DNA of 64,000 nt from Poronia punctata (Eukaryota > Ascomycota > Sordariomycetes > Xylariales > Xylariaceae). Of this stretch, positions 1 to 10,141 are shown piece after piece; position 1 is the stretch's first letter, and every line of letters starts with the position of its first letter. Where the stretch lies: contig MU401491.1 of NCBI GenBank assembly GCA_022579005.1, forward strand, positions 85,506-149,505. Reading direction: 5' to 3'. Position numbers and translations under genes: made by a program. The notes beneath the pieces were generated by a model. That model was not told the DNA's origin, searched no databases, and worked only from the letters and a program-made list of their open reading frames with translations.

Positions 1-2
1 AC

Positions 3-569
3 GAGATCAACATCGTTGAAGATGTCGTGAGCACACAAAAGTCCATCCTCCAAGAGTTCGAGGCGCTCGTCACCGAGGAATTGCAAGACAGGGAAGAAGA
101 GGACATCGGCGCTGTCATGACACAGTTGAAAATGCGATGGCGGGCCCTAGGACGACGCATCGATACTCGACAAAGAGACCTCAACCGGATGAGTAGACGG
201 GCGGAAAATTCCCACTCGAGCCTGCGATCCTTGCTAGAGCTTAAGCAGATGCAGTCTAATGCCCTCGAGGCCAAGTTTGCTCGCAATCAGGCCGTCACGA
301 CATCGAAGCAAGGACAGGCCGTCCTTGTGTTTACCATTGTAACCATCATCTTCCTCCCCATGTCTTTCATCGCCACGCTCTTCACTGTCGAACTCAGCGA
401 GTGGCCGAATCCTCTGACGCTCTCGTACATGGCCAAGTATACCTTTGGTATTGGATTGGGGATATCGATCCCGTTGGTCGTAATTGCCATGACTGTCAGT
501 GACGTCGTTGCTACTGTGAAGGCGTTTTTCCTAGGAGATCATCGACTCTTTCGCGCATTAAGGGGTTAA
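3..569 (+). CDS. CorA-like membrane protein, 3' end only
   Basis: The reading frame is open to the left edge, so the N-terminus lies outside the window. The visible 188 codons begin with a charged, helix-rich stretch (heptad-like LEL, LEA and NRM patterns) followed by two hydrophobic segments: one around VLVFTIVTIIFLPMSFIATLF and a second around FGIGLGISIPLVVIAMTVSD. A long helical stalk followed by two C-terminal membrane helices is the layout of the CorA Mg2+ transporter superfamily. Many fungal members are ankyrin or otherwise divergent CorA-like proteins of unknown substrate. The canonical GMN signature after the first helix is absent (the sequence reads FIATLFTVEL), so magnesium transport cannot be assumed. 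The stop is TAA at 567-569. The family call is fairly sure; the function is not. Confidence 0.75.
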   Translation, partial: EINIVEDVVSTQKSILQEFEALVTEELQDREEEDIGAVMTQLKMRWRALGRRIDTRQRDLNRMSRRAENSHSSLRSLLELKQMQSNALEAKFARNQAVTTSKQGQAVLVFTIVTIIFLPMSFIATLFTVELSEWPNPLTLSYMAKYTFGIGLGISIPLVVIAMTVSDVVATVKAFFLGDHRLFRALRG

Positions 570-1714
570 TAAATGCCATTGTTCATCTTGATGAAATAAA
601 ACTCCAGATTGATAGACTTAGGTCCTGATGGGGGTTGCTGCGGAACAAGCCGGGGATTATTTTATTTTGCAGTTCATTCAGTAAGGTCACTTCGTGGTCA
701 AAACCAACGATTGAAGAGTGGAGGACCATATCTCACATATGAACTATATTCATTAGGCGAGGGTCGCGAACCCACATGTTAATCACTCATACGAGATTAT
801 ACTGGAAGAAAATCTATCTGAATTGACACTTACAAATGAACACGGTAATTCAGAATAGGGGGGGGAGCGTTGATTACATTAACATAACTTACAAGAGTGA
901 CGAGTCTCGATTAACGTAGAAAATCCATACTCACTCTCTGTCGCTATGTACATACATAGAGTCCGAGACGAACACGCTCACGATGTTACGAATACTCGTA
1001 GACTCACCATGAACGCACAGACCAATATGAAGAGGGGTGGGTACAGTGCTAATAACAGTACAAAACAGAAGGTCGAATAAAGCAAGAACGAATGAACCAA
1101 TAAGATAACATACCTGACAGATGCGCTCCACCTATTCGGCCAAGCCTAATTTATAACAGAGATTTTGCAGAACTTGAAATTTCAACCTTTCTGTTTTTTC
1201 CATTTCTGATCCTCAGTCTAGCAATCGCATGCATTTAACGATTCTGGCATGAATAAGGTAGGTCTACCTAAGGTTAACTTGCATGGAAGAGACGATGGCC
1301 TCTTCTCCAGGTAACTTGACTTGAAACTTTCCCGTCTTTGGGATATATTGTAAGTTTCCAGTGGTCTCTATGGCATTATCGTGGTAAGTTAGTTCTCTCC
1401 CTATCTGTCCTACCCCTCCTACACGAACCCCTGCCTGGTTTGATGATGAGTATATATTTTTATTTCAAATGTTCGACTTCTGATTCAAACTATGAGGATA
1501 AAAATACTCTGAAAACTGATTGGTTTTCCATATCTTTGTTCTGGTTTTTTGGCACGGACTAGACGGGGAATATCTTGCTAATGGGTGCAATGCAATCACA
1601 GATAAATGTGCTTCTATTCCATTCTTTCTGGGCCCCTTGACGGACTTGATTAATTTGCTGGTAACTTCGTCTGATATGATCGTCGGGCTTTTCTGCCGGC
1701 AAAAACAGGCATCT
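570..1714. other. Intergenic, no gene seen
   Basis: AT-rich non-coding DNA with short open frames on both strands that show no protein-like composition or motif. It contains a G run near 858-865. No RNA gene was recognised. Confidence 0.6.
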
Positions 1715-2201
1715 CTACGATGGGGGTGGTCCGGCATCTCCGTCGGTGGAACTATCATCTCGTATAAAGCGCCATGGGGGGGCCTTACGCACAATCGGCG
1801 ATGCACTAGCCTTGCGTAGCCCGCTTGTATTATCCGGTGGCATCACGTCTTTCTCAGAACTTGAGGTTGTGCCCGTGCCTGTGCCGGCGCGGCTGGTTTC
1901 ATCTAGCCGTCGACGGTAACGAAGCAGAAGCCACACCAAGGCAAGGATATTGACGATTCCAACAATGTCGCTACCCAGCCATACGCCGACCAAGACGCCC
2001 TTGGGACAGGCCATGATGCGATGGCTCGGGCGGAGACGGTTCGCTCCCTGGGGAGATTTCTTTGCCGGTTACGTTGCAAGATAGTGACGCAATCTCGCTG
2101 TTGCTCCATTGTGCCGTGAATTTGGAACAATTGAAGTCATTGGTCCACGCTTCGATGATCATAGAGCCGTTGACGTGTCTTAAGCTCGGGAGGAGGCTCA
2201 C
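1715..2201 (-). pseudogene. Frame-broken single-pass membrane protein (unknown family)
   Basis: Two protein-like reading frames lie end to end on the minus strand. The upstream one (about 2170-2020) reads as an extracellular type segment with NGS and NVT glycosylation sequons and two cysteines, then a proline/serine linker. The downstream one (2014-1715) has one strong membrane helix (VGVWLGSDIVGIVNILALVW) followed by LLRYRRRLDE and a Ser/Thr-rich tail. This is the usual order of a small fungal type I surface protein. The two pieces are in different frames around 2010-2030 and no intron of believable length joins them: an upstream AG at the only suitable place would leave an intron under 30 nt. 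I therefore call it a broken gene or an unresolved gene model. No family was recognised. Confidence 0.35.
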
Positions 2202-3414
2202 GCCAGGTGCGCTTTGAGAGTAGATTGAAAATAGTTAGTCTCAACGCCCAAGTAGTCTATAACGAACCGTGGCTAAGTGAGGTACGGAGATTCCTCACGT
2301 GTCTATGTGACCCTGAAGATGTATGTACTCTGCTTCTACTAAGTTGTGCAATGATGGGAGAATAGTTCCAATGTTGTCCTTTATCGAAATACGCCGTACA
2401 GTTTGAAGCCGATCCAGATCAAATGTGCAGTTGGTGTTGTTCACGATGGAGAGAGGTTGCCGACTATCTGATTCTGGTTACCTAAAGTGAAAGCGAGTGT
2501 TAATTGTTAGACATAATTGTCACGTCTTGTCCGGCTAAAGAAGAGAGCTAGTGAGATTTAACGCATTGTTGGCTGATATTGTAACGGCGGCATAGGTAGG
2601 TCGTTATAGAAATATCCGAGGCCAGGCCCGCTCCAGTTTTGGGGGAAAATGTACGTTTCCGTCCGTGACGTTTCAATGCTCTAATTGCCTTAACGTTGGG
2701 AACATAAAGATTTCCCCAACACGGGAAGACAGCGTTAAGACAGGAAACTTGTTACCCTTTGTCAGCGATGGTGCGCCAGCGAATATAGACACCGAACTAA
2801 CCTACTTACTTAACCTACCTGTCCCCCCAGCTTTCACTATGTGGGCAAGGATACTTTAAGTACATTAGGTAGAAGGTAGGAATCCCTAACCAATGGTAGG
2901 TATAATCCTTACAATGGTAGGTAGTCTAGACTAGGGCAGGTACGGCTAATTAATTTGTCAAGTCAATTCCAAAGCCCTGGCCCTGGTGCTTGGCAGGTCA
3001 TTCCGGGATCCGTGGCTATGGCTATGGCTATGGCAAGTGAATTGTAATATCAGATAATACTTGTACATCTTAACCCACTTTGGAGTAAGGTCAATTGTCT
3101 TATGTAGGTATAAACCGTTGGCTTTGACTCAATCCAGCAAGGGCTTATTACATTTTGACAGGAATCAAAACATTGGCGGTAGGTTTACTCGTATGCACCT
3201 TTACGGTCTACCGGTACAAATTGTACCGTCTAGATTAAATTACGAGTACCAACAAAGACCTCTTCATCCAAAACTGGGTGGAAGTAGTCTTAATGATGAA
3301 GGGACAGGTAGAACAAACCCCTGTGACTCTATATATTTTTCAATCTATCAAAATCCTAAAATAATCGCTCTAGTCATCTGTCTCGTCATCTACCTTAATC
3401 TCCAGCTAAGCGTC
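2202..3414. other. Intergenic, no gene seen
   Basis: No convincing coding sequence. From about 2800 the DNA is rich in TACCTAC, TAGGTAG and GTAC words, a composition that recurs in non-coding parts of this window, and a GGCTAT hexanucleotide is repeated three times near 3013-3033. Confidence 0.55.
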
Positions 3415-3763
3415 ATGGGTGCTCAGTGGTCACAGTTCTTCCCTCCAAACGCTCAATTCACCGCGGCAGACGTGCCCTCTCTAGATGGCAAAGTCTTCCT
3501 CATCACCGGCGGCGGGCATCGGGCATCGGGTATGAGCTGGCCAAAATGCTGTATCAGAGACAAGCCTGCGTATATATATAGCCGGTCGTTCGGAAGAGCG
3601 CGCTCTCAAGGCCATCAAACAGATCCAGGGCAGCACGGGTAGGATTTGTACCAATCTCAGAAGTGATTTGGTTGAGGCTGGGAAATTGCCCGAGGAGGGT
3701 GGTACGGGTTGGGCGAGTGAATTCTGGGACATCTGTATGGAGATGACGGTAGATTATCACTGA
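3415..3763 (+). pseudogene. Short-chain dehydrogenase/reductase remnant
   Basis: The start ATG at 3415 opens a frame that reads FTAADVPSLDGKVFLITGG, the usual N-terminus of fungal classical SDRs, where TGxxxGIG binds the NAD(P) cofactor. The frame then breaks near 3520 at a duplicated CATCGGG. In the next frame the sequence continues as IGYELAKMLYQRQACVYI, and after a second break near 3580 as GRSEERALKAIKQIQGSTG in the third frame, ending at a TGA at 3761-3763. Only the first third of an SDR is left. The catalytic YxxxK and everything after the second half of the Rossmann fold are missing. The two shifts within 100 bp plus the truncation make this a dead gene. Confidence 0.8.
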
Positions 3764-4163
3764 GCCATGCGTATTCGATTTTGCTAAATATGACTTGGCT
3801 ATTAGTGCGCTGGTGAATAGGTCAAGTTCTACATTGTATGTCCGGTAGGTAAATAGGTAATTGGTGGCATCTCCATTGGGTGTCGTTCTTATACCACTTC
3901 AGTATATTCCCCCTCACATCTAAGGACCAGGTGCTGTAGGTACGTGTAAAGGGGAGAGATGCGGATTGATCTCATGCATAGGTAAGAATGGAACCCACTC
4001 TGGCCGTCTGAGTAGGTCTCGTTTAACTACGATCATGTATTCGGAATTGTCAAACTATGATTGGACTTCGGCACGCCCCAAATCTCTGCCATACGTCGTA
4101 CCTTTACCAATCCTAAATCACGGAGAGTAAAGTAAGGTAGTGAGTGTGGGGCGCCTTCCCCCT
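3764..4163. other. Intergenic, no gene seen
   Basis: Non-coding sequence between the dehydrogenase remnant and the assembly gap. No motif of note. Confidence 0.5.
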
Positions 4164-4445
4164 ATATTGTTTCAGTGGTAAACTTTATTTTAACCTCAAC
4201 GCAAGAAGTACTATTTTAGACTCTGCATTCCGTATTCCTGTCCCGGGGGGGGGGGGGGGGGGGGGCGGGCCCCGGGCCGCGGGGGCGGGGGCGCCGGCGG
4301 GGCGGGGCGGGGGCGGGGGGGGCGGCGGGCGNNNNNNNNNNTATTTTGTTTCATTTGTTAAATTTTTTTTAACCACAACGCAATAATTAATATTTTTTTA
4401 TATGCATTCCGTTTTCCTGTCCCTTCCCCCCCCCCCCCCCCCCCC
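4164..4445. other. Assembly gap of 10 N between G and C homopolymers, with flanking imperfect duplication
   Basis: Ten N lie at 4332-4341. The left side ends in a run of about 22 G and G/C-only sequence (4244-4331); the right side reaches a run of about 19 C (4427-4445). The roughly 80 bp before the G run and the roughly 85 bp after the gap are the same sequence with scattered mismatches (both contain TTGTTTCA, ACAACGCA or TCAACGCA, GCATTCCG and CCTGTCCC). This looks like one locus represented twice because a homopolymer could not be read through. Confidence 0.75.
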
Positions 4446-4963
4446 ATGAAAGAAAATGCATCCTAGATATAGACGATGGAATATCAACTGGGCCCAGCGC
4501 TCAAACGTTAAATCCATGTTCAAGGGTTTTTTTTTTTGCCGTTTTAAAGGTGCTTTTCCCTTTCGCGGGAACTAATGAATAGGTAACAAATCTATATGCG
4601 TAAAAAGTACCCTCTACTTAAAAAGAGAGACTACCTAGTTGTAGGACGTTGTCAGGGTTGCAAAATGGCAAGGGAGACATGGGTAACTGCATGAGAATGT
4701 CTCCAATCTTACTTAATATGGTAGTAAGTTAGACGATTGGAGGATTTCGGGGACCGAAGTTCTTTCCCTTTATATTCCTGTTCTCCCATCTCCAAACTCT
4801 TACATAACCACATAAATACATACATCATCAAAGTTTTGACATTCTTTTACTATTCATATAAAAATACATACCTATATCACAACAAAACAAATGCTGACCC
4901 GCAGCGAAAGTCTAATATCCCTAGCCACAATCGCTAAATCCGAACAACAACAACACGACGATC
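4446..4963. other. Intergenic upstream of the HET gene
   Basis: AT-rich sequence leading to an A/C-rich, G-poor leader immediately before the ATG at 4964, as is common for fungal 5' leaders. No other gene is visible. Confidence 0.5.
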
Positions 4964-7326
4964 ATGAAGAAAGAAGAACAACTATACATCAACTATCAAA
5001 ACTTCAACATCCAATCCCTTCTCCCCCAAAATAACAAAAACAAACCTAAACGAAAAGGCTACCCCCTCTCATCCGTCCTAACCTCGTCCCAATCTTCCTG
5101 TCCTTTCTGCAAATTCCTCCTATCCGCCATAGAAGACGTAGAAAAACCAATATATTTCCAAACCCACGTATTCAAAGGAAAAGCCGAGATCCAACCAGAA
5201 ATATACATCCACATGACCTTATCCCCATCCTCTTCACGATCATTATTATCCCTCGAACTAGGCGATCGTTTCCAGCGGAGTCAGAAACCCATGTCCTCAC
5301 GGGATCCGCATCGTCGCAGACGAAGAATCCCCCCGCGGCGAAAAGTAAATGATGTGGAAGGGAGGTATATAGGCGACCATCCTACCTCGCCTACTTATTT
5401 TGCCACGGCGAAGAAATGGATAGAGGAATGTGAGGAGTTTCATGAGAAATGCAGCAGGAGAGAGGAATCGTCATCATCATCATCTTCATCTTCGCATCTT
5501 CTTCTTCCCACGCGCGTCATTGAAATCGTCCGACGAAACAATAATAAAAGGGAAATATATCTCCGACAAACATCAACCTTTTCCGATTCCGATATCCAAG
5601 CCTCATCATCATCATCAGCAGCATATATAACCCTCACACATCGTTGGAACGAGAATACAAGTAAATGTATAACCACAACAAGCAATCTACACGATCGCTT
5701 ACAAGGTAAAGGGGGGTTTGAAGATTCACTACCCCCTCTATTCGAAGACGCGTTCACGATTGCGGAGAAGTTGGAAGCGAGATATATATGGATTGATTCC
5801 CTCTGCATAATCCAATCAGGCGACGATCTGGCAGATTGGCGGAAAGAAGCGCCGAATATGGCGCATTATTACCAGAATTCTCTATTCACTCTCGCATTTA
5901 CCAATCCTAGTCCCAGTCTGGCTTTGCAGCGATATACGCAACCATGGGAAACAGGAAACCTCGTCCGCCTTCCCTACAGGGATAAATGAAAACGGAATAA
6001 TCGACGGTCATTTCTACATATACAAACGACGCATCCCCGCAATAGAGGAGTACATGACCGAGGTGCGGGGGGAGCATATTATTCCGCCGAGGATGGATAT
6101 TGCAGGAATGGCTCCTTAGTAACGAGAATCCTTTGGTACATACACGCCTACTAAAAGGAATGGTTTTCGAATGTAAGGAGGAAGCTCCTAGGTTGAGTAG
6201 CGATATAGCGCAGCTCGGGGATTTCAAGCTTTAATGCTTTGAAGACGGCTTTTCATCATCATCATCATCATCATAATAATAATGAGGAGGGGGGTAATGA
6301 TATTCTGAAGTTTTGGTATTCTGCCATGCAAGTTTATTCCTCGCAACATCTCACGAAACCACGGCAAGATCGGATCCTTGCCGTAGCTGGTTTGGCTAAA
6401 GAGGTTGCGGGGATATTGATGTCATCGAAAGAGGATATAGAGACAATGGCGACGACGGTAGGGGTTGTGTATATTGCGGGATTATGGCTTTGCAATATCC
6501 ATCATGGGCTTTTATGGGAGGTACAGACACAGACACAGACACATCAAAGCACGGAAATGGAAATGGAAATAATCGCAAACATACCCTCTTAGTCATGGGC
6601 ATCACTCCTCACACCCGTACGCTGGCCAAATAAAGAAAAAGAAAAGGACACGAATATGAAAAAAGCCTGTCAAGTCACGGGGATATGTCTTACACAACAA
6701 CAACATCACAGACACCATCCCACAAAACCAGAATATGAATATCCCCCTCCTCCTCCTCCTCAAACACAGACCCAAATAATCCTCGACCCCATAAAACATG
6801 TTTCACATGCCTACACATTCGTGGAAGAATAACAATAGTCCATGTCCGCGGATTTTTGAGATGGTCGGAAGAAGAAAATCTGAAGAAAAAAGCAGCTTTA
6901 TCAACTGCTACTGCTTACGAACACGAACACGAACCTGTCCCGGTCCCCATGAGTACTATATCCAATTGGCGCGCTATATGTTCTTCTCAAAAACCCGAGA
7001 TTATTGCAGGTTGGGGCTCGTTTGAACGGTTACAACAACGGCCATCGTCTTTGTGTGCGGATTACGGAGTTGCCGTGTTTGCTTTGCATGTTTCGACGAG
7101 ATATTTGCGTCGGGGGGTTTGGATCAAGTCTTCGACTCGTGTGTTTGATGTTTTATTTCTGGAAACTGTAGCAGGGAGAGAAGAAGAAAAAGGAGGAGGA
7201 GGAGGAGGAGGAGGAGAAGGGGGGATTACTACCGTCGTCAGACGCATTGGTGTTGGGAGGATTGCGGATGCGGGATTAATCCAAGAGTTTGAAAAGGCCG
7301 AGGAGTGTGATTTCATCCTTGTGTGA
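4964..7326 (+). pseudogene. HET-domain (heterokaryon incompatibility) protein, inactivated
   Basis: HET-domain proteins act in fungal non-self recognition. The first 341 codons contain the three family blocks: CPFCKFLLSAIE near residue 50, YITLTHRW near 225, and WIDSLCIIQ with DWRKEAPNMAHYYQNSLFTL near 275-310. After TGA at 5987 homology continues in other frames: the GWILQEWLLS block appears near 6095 beside a G homopolymer, and DRILAVAGLAKE with YIAGLW follows at 6239-6592. There the expected PSWSWAS motif reads PS-stop-SWAS: the tryptophan codon TGG has become TAG at 6590-6592. The same frame carries on as SWASLLTPVRWP and the C-terminal part is still visible at 6856-7326. At least two frameshifts and one nonsense change make this a pseudogene, unless sequence errors near the gap explain the shifts. 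Confidence 0.8.
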
Positions 7327-7393
7327 TATTTAGCTTAAAATCCAATCCAATATATATGTAGGTATATATCAACAGGTAGTATAGTAGCACCCT

Positions 7394-9253
7394 TTAATCC
7401 AACCTAATCCTTCCCTCTTGTTCAAGTCCAAACAACCCCTCCACCAACCCCGGTTTTAGGACCTTGATAATATCCCGCTTCGTATCCGTCGACGCATGTC
7501 TCCAAGCCGCAGCGAAGAAAAGATACATATTGGCTCCTATCAAAAAAGGAACCACCGACACGAAAGGATGAGCGAAGAAAATCTGCGAATACCGCAATAT
7601 TTCCCCCATAACTCGAATCCTGGTTAGTATTTCCATATCATCTACCGTGAGATCGGGATGAGCAATCTTTTCTATATCCAAGACTGGGGGGCGGTATCGT
7701 CTGACGTGTAGATACCCTTTCAATACCATCCCACACGCGACGAGGAGAAATCCGATCCGACATATTGTGGGGAGATATCGAAGTTGAGACTTCATCTCAC
7801 GGCCTGAATGGCCGTAGAGTGTGGTGCAGGTCCCGGGATTCGCGTTATAGGCAGCGATATATTCCCGTGCCGCCGTACTCGATGGACCTCGATGACCCTG
7901 CGGTGGGAATGGGAACGATGATGATGATAAGACACGTTGAGTGGGGTCAAAGGTTGTGATATCGCCCGTCTCCTCGTTTATAAAGGTGTTTTTCGAACCT
8001 CTATATGACGGGAAGATCGACGTCTTCTTTACCCAAGGGCGGGGTAATGAAATATAAAAGTGTTCAAAGAGGGAGGCACGCCATCGATGTTTCAGGATAT
8101 ACAAACAAAGTAAACAGTTGCCTAATTGGAAATAGAGACCCCGGTTGAGTGTGCTGTTGGGATAGGAGTCAGTATTAGTAATTTATATAAAACCTCTTCA
8201 GAATTCATATGAGCTTACGATTGAGGATTCCTAAACCTATATTGCCCATCTTCGTAACGCAATACGAGAACAGCCATTGAGTGAATGGTAGCTGTGATCA
8301 TTAGAATGAGGATAATCATAGGGTACGAGAACCAGGAGATGAAGCCGTAGTGGGATTGCGACATATACTCGAACCGGGCTATAGTCTGGCATTGCGGATG
8401 TTCGGGAACATCAGACTGTTGCCTGTTTAGGGGCTGCTGATCCGACCTCTGGCGCTCTCCTGCTAATGCACGTTCTTCACCTGCAGGAAGCATCGTGACG
8501 GCTTGTGTTGGCCGTATAATCGGAGACGGTACCGGTACTAGCGGGATCGATCTCTGCGCTTCATACGCACGCTGAAGAAACCCATCTGTAACTTCACGTG
8601 TGTCTCCGTGATCGACTTGGTCATAGTAACCCACTCTTTGACGTCGTCCCTCCCCGAAACTCTTAATCGTAGGCTGAAAATCCTCGTCGTCATCATCATC
8701 ATCATCATCATCATCGTCACCAAACAAGAATTTCCAAGCCATCCACCACACGAGAGCCGATATTGGAACCATGAACACAAGGCTTATTACCGCGAACCCA
8801 AAACGCCGATGAACGAGTATTTATTATACTTGTTTCCTAGGGATGACAACAAGGCCCAGACATGGACCAGAATACTCGGTATCGTGGTTAATGCCGCTGT
8901 CGCGCATACCTACTGCCCATCGGTACCTTCTCGTCGGTCGCTTGAACCGTAAGAAGACCGCTGGATCTCTGAATAGGAATATCCATATGAGCCCCGTCGC
9001 GATACAAAGAAACAATGCCCAGAGATCGGGACGAACCGATGGGGGGGTGAGTGAAGAAATGCCAAAATAGCTTGACCCCGTTGAGGATGATTGGAGCCCT
9101 TGCAAAGAACCGGAGCAATAATGTATAGAATTGTAGCCTATGAGTGTAAATCTGGCCAACAAATCGACCCAACAAGCGACCGTATGAGAATTGCGTCGGG
9201 GAAAAGACTTGAGAGTCCATCTTTGTGATGGTGAATATTTCATGAGCCGTCAA
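7394..9253 (-). CDS. Multi-pass membrane protein of unknown family, two apparent homopolymer frameshifts
   Basis: I read three exons: 9253-8910, 8836-8219 and 8153-7394. Intron 8837-8909 has donor GTATGC and acceptor CCTAG; intron 8154-8218 has donor GTAAGC, branch CTAAT/CTGAC and acceptor AACAG and joins RNPQS to TLNRG in frame. Several hydrophobic helices are visible (LWALFLCIATGLIWIFLF; VISLVFMVPISALVWWMAW; WFSYPMIILILMITATI; ICRIGFLLVACGMVL; FVSVVPFLIGANMYLFFAAAW). An aspartate run of about eleven residues encoded by GAT repeats lies at 8692-8715. The frame jumps at a C7 run near 9047-9053 and at a GGG near 8797, with protein-like sequence on both sides. I cannot name the family. A start at 9220 (MDSQVF) is an alternative to 9253. 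Either this is a functional gene with sequence errors or a young pseudogene. Confidence 0.6.
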
Positions 9254-9601
9254 CGATCATTCTTCCTCTTCTCTTCTCCTTTTTTTTTTAAAAAAAAAAA
9301 CCGGCAGGTTATGGTATGCTCTAGAGGCACAGCCCCCCGTCCCCTTCTCCAAAGGATCCCCAGAAAAGGTCGCATTTCGGTCGCCGCGTGCTAAATACTG
9401 TCTGAACATGGGGTAGTAGCCTCAACACCTGCAATTGCCTAAACCATTACCTTCCAACCTGTAAACTAAATTATCTGCCTTAAACGTGGTATTTTTTAAG
9501 TAAAATTATGGCCTATAATATGTACTTAACAAAATGCCCTTTTGCAAAGCACCTACATGACATATACTCAAATGAGAGCTTCTCACAGTGTACAACCAAT
9601 A
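9254..9601. other. Intergenic, no gene seen
   Basis: Contains a T-run followed by an A-run at about 9282-9300 and AT-rich sequence up to the tRNA. No coding signal. Confidence 0.5.
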
Positions 9602-9672
9602 GCATCAGTGGTTTAGTGGTAAAATCCATCGTTGCCATCGATGGGCCCCGTGTTCGATTCACGGCTGATGCA
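9602..9672 (+). tRNA. tRNA-Gly (anticodon GCC)
   Basis: A 71-nt tRNA with all arms present. The acceptor stem GCATCAG pairs with CTGATGC and is followed by discriminator A. The D-arm contains the TGGTTTAGTGGTA form of the A box. The anticodon loop is TTGCCAT (anticodon GCC, reading GGC/GGT glycine codons). The T-arm has the B box GTTCGATTC. No intron and no encoded CCA, as expected for a eukaryotic nuclear tRNA. Confidence 0.97.
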
Positions 9673-9674
9673 TC

Positions 9675-9681
9675 TTTTTTT
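9675..9681 (+). terminator. RNA polymerase III terminator
   Basis: Seven T residues begin three bases after the tRNA-Gly 3' end, the normal Pol III stop signal. Confidence 0.85.
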
Positions 9682-9738
9682 CCTTTCCTTTTTTTTGTCC
9701 CCCCCCATTTCCCCTTTCCTTTTTTCATCATCATCACT

Positions 9739-10141
9739 CATCCCCCCGAATTCCCAACCCATTTCCTCCCACGCATCACAACATAATCTGTCGTAACCCC
9801 CCCCCCCCCAATCTCATTCCTACACCAGACATTATTCCCCGCTATATTTGCCAACGCGAACCCATATCCCCCGTCGAGAAGAAATTCTGGATCAACACAA
9901 CCAACCATAATCTCCATCTCATCCTTCTTCTTCTCATCGGCCCAGTATAAAACACTTCCGCAACTTGTACAGATGCCTCGTTGATAGCCTGGTGTGGCGT
10001 TGTAGTTTTTAAGTGTTGTAGGGGTAGAGGGGGTAATAAAGGAGAAGGAGGTTTTTCGGTATACTATATAAGACCATTATAAGAGTGCCTGTTTAACAAA
10101 CGGCATTGTGTACGTACATTGGCAGCTTCCGCTCTTTTTTG
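9739..10141 (-). pseudogene. GFA-domain (CENP-V/DUF636) protein remnant
   Basis: Glutathione-dependent formaldehyde-activating (GFA) proteins bind zinc through an N-terminal GSCxCG motif, a CHCxxC motif and a CxxCG knuckle. On the minus strand a continuous frame from about 10062 to the TGA at 9739-9741 reads KTSFSFITP, then TLKNYNATPGYQRGICTSCG, SVLYW, and ends VVMRGRKWVGNSGG. This is the second half of a GFA protein including the CxxCG knuckle. About 50 bp upstream, at 10116-10130, GSCQC is encoded in the right orientation and is the expected first zinc motif. The roughly 40 residues in between, with the CHCxxC motif, are missing, and an in-frame TAA lies near 10090. A G13 run near 9797-9809 lies inside the frame. 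I infer an internal deletion and call it a pseudogene. Confidence 0.7.

Noticed and set aside
4144..4386. Open frames on both strands through the G/C homopolymer and N gap with poly-Gly/poly-Pro
   Set aside because: The frame is open only because of low complexity and undefined bases; no gene.
5440..5808. Minus-strand frame with an Asp run opposite the HET gene
   Set aside because: Shadow of Ser codons (TCA/TCC repeats) of the HET coding strand.
6239..6300. Poly-histidine run after an ATG, which could look like a separate gene start
   Set aside because: The sequence downstream (DRILAVAGLAKE) is the continuation of the HET protein; CAT repeats are low complexity.
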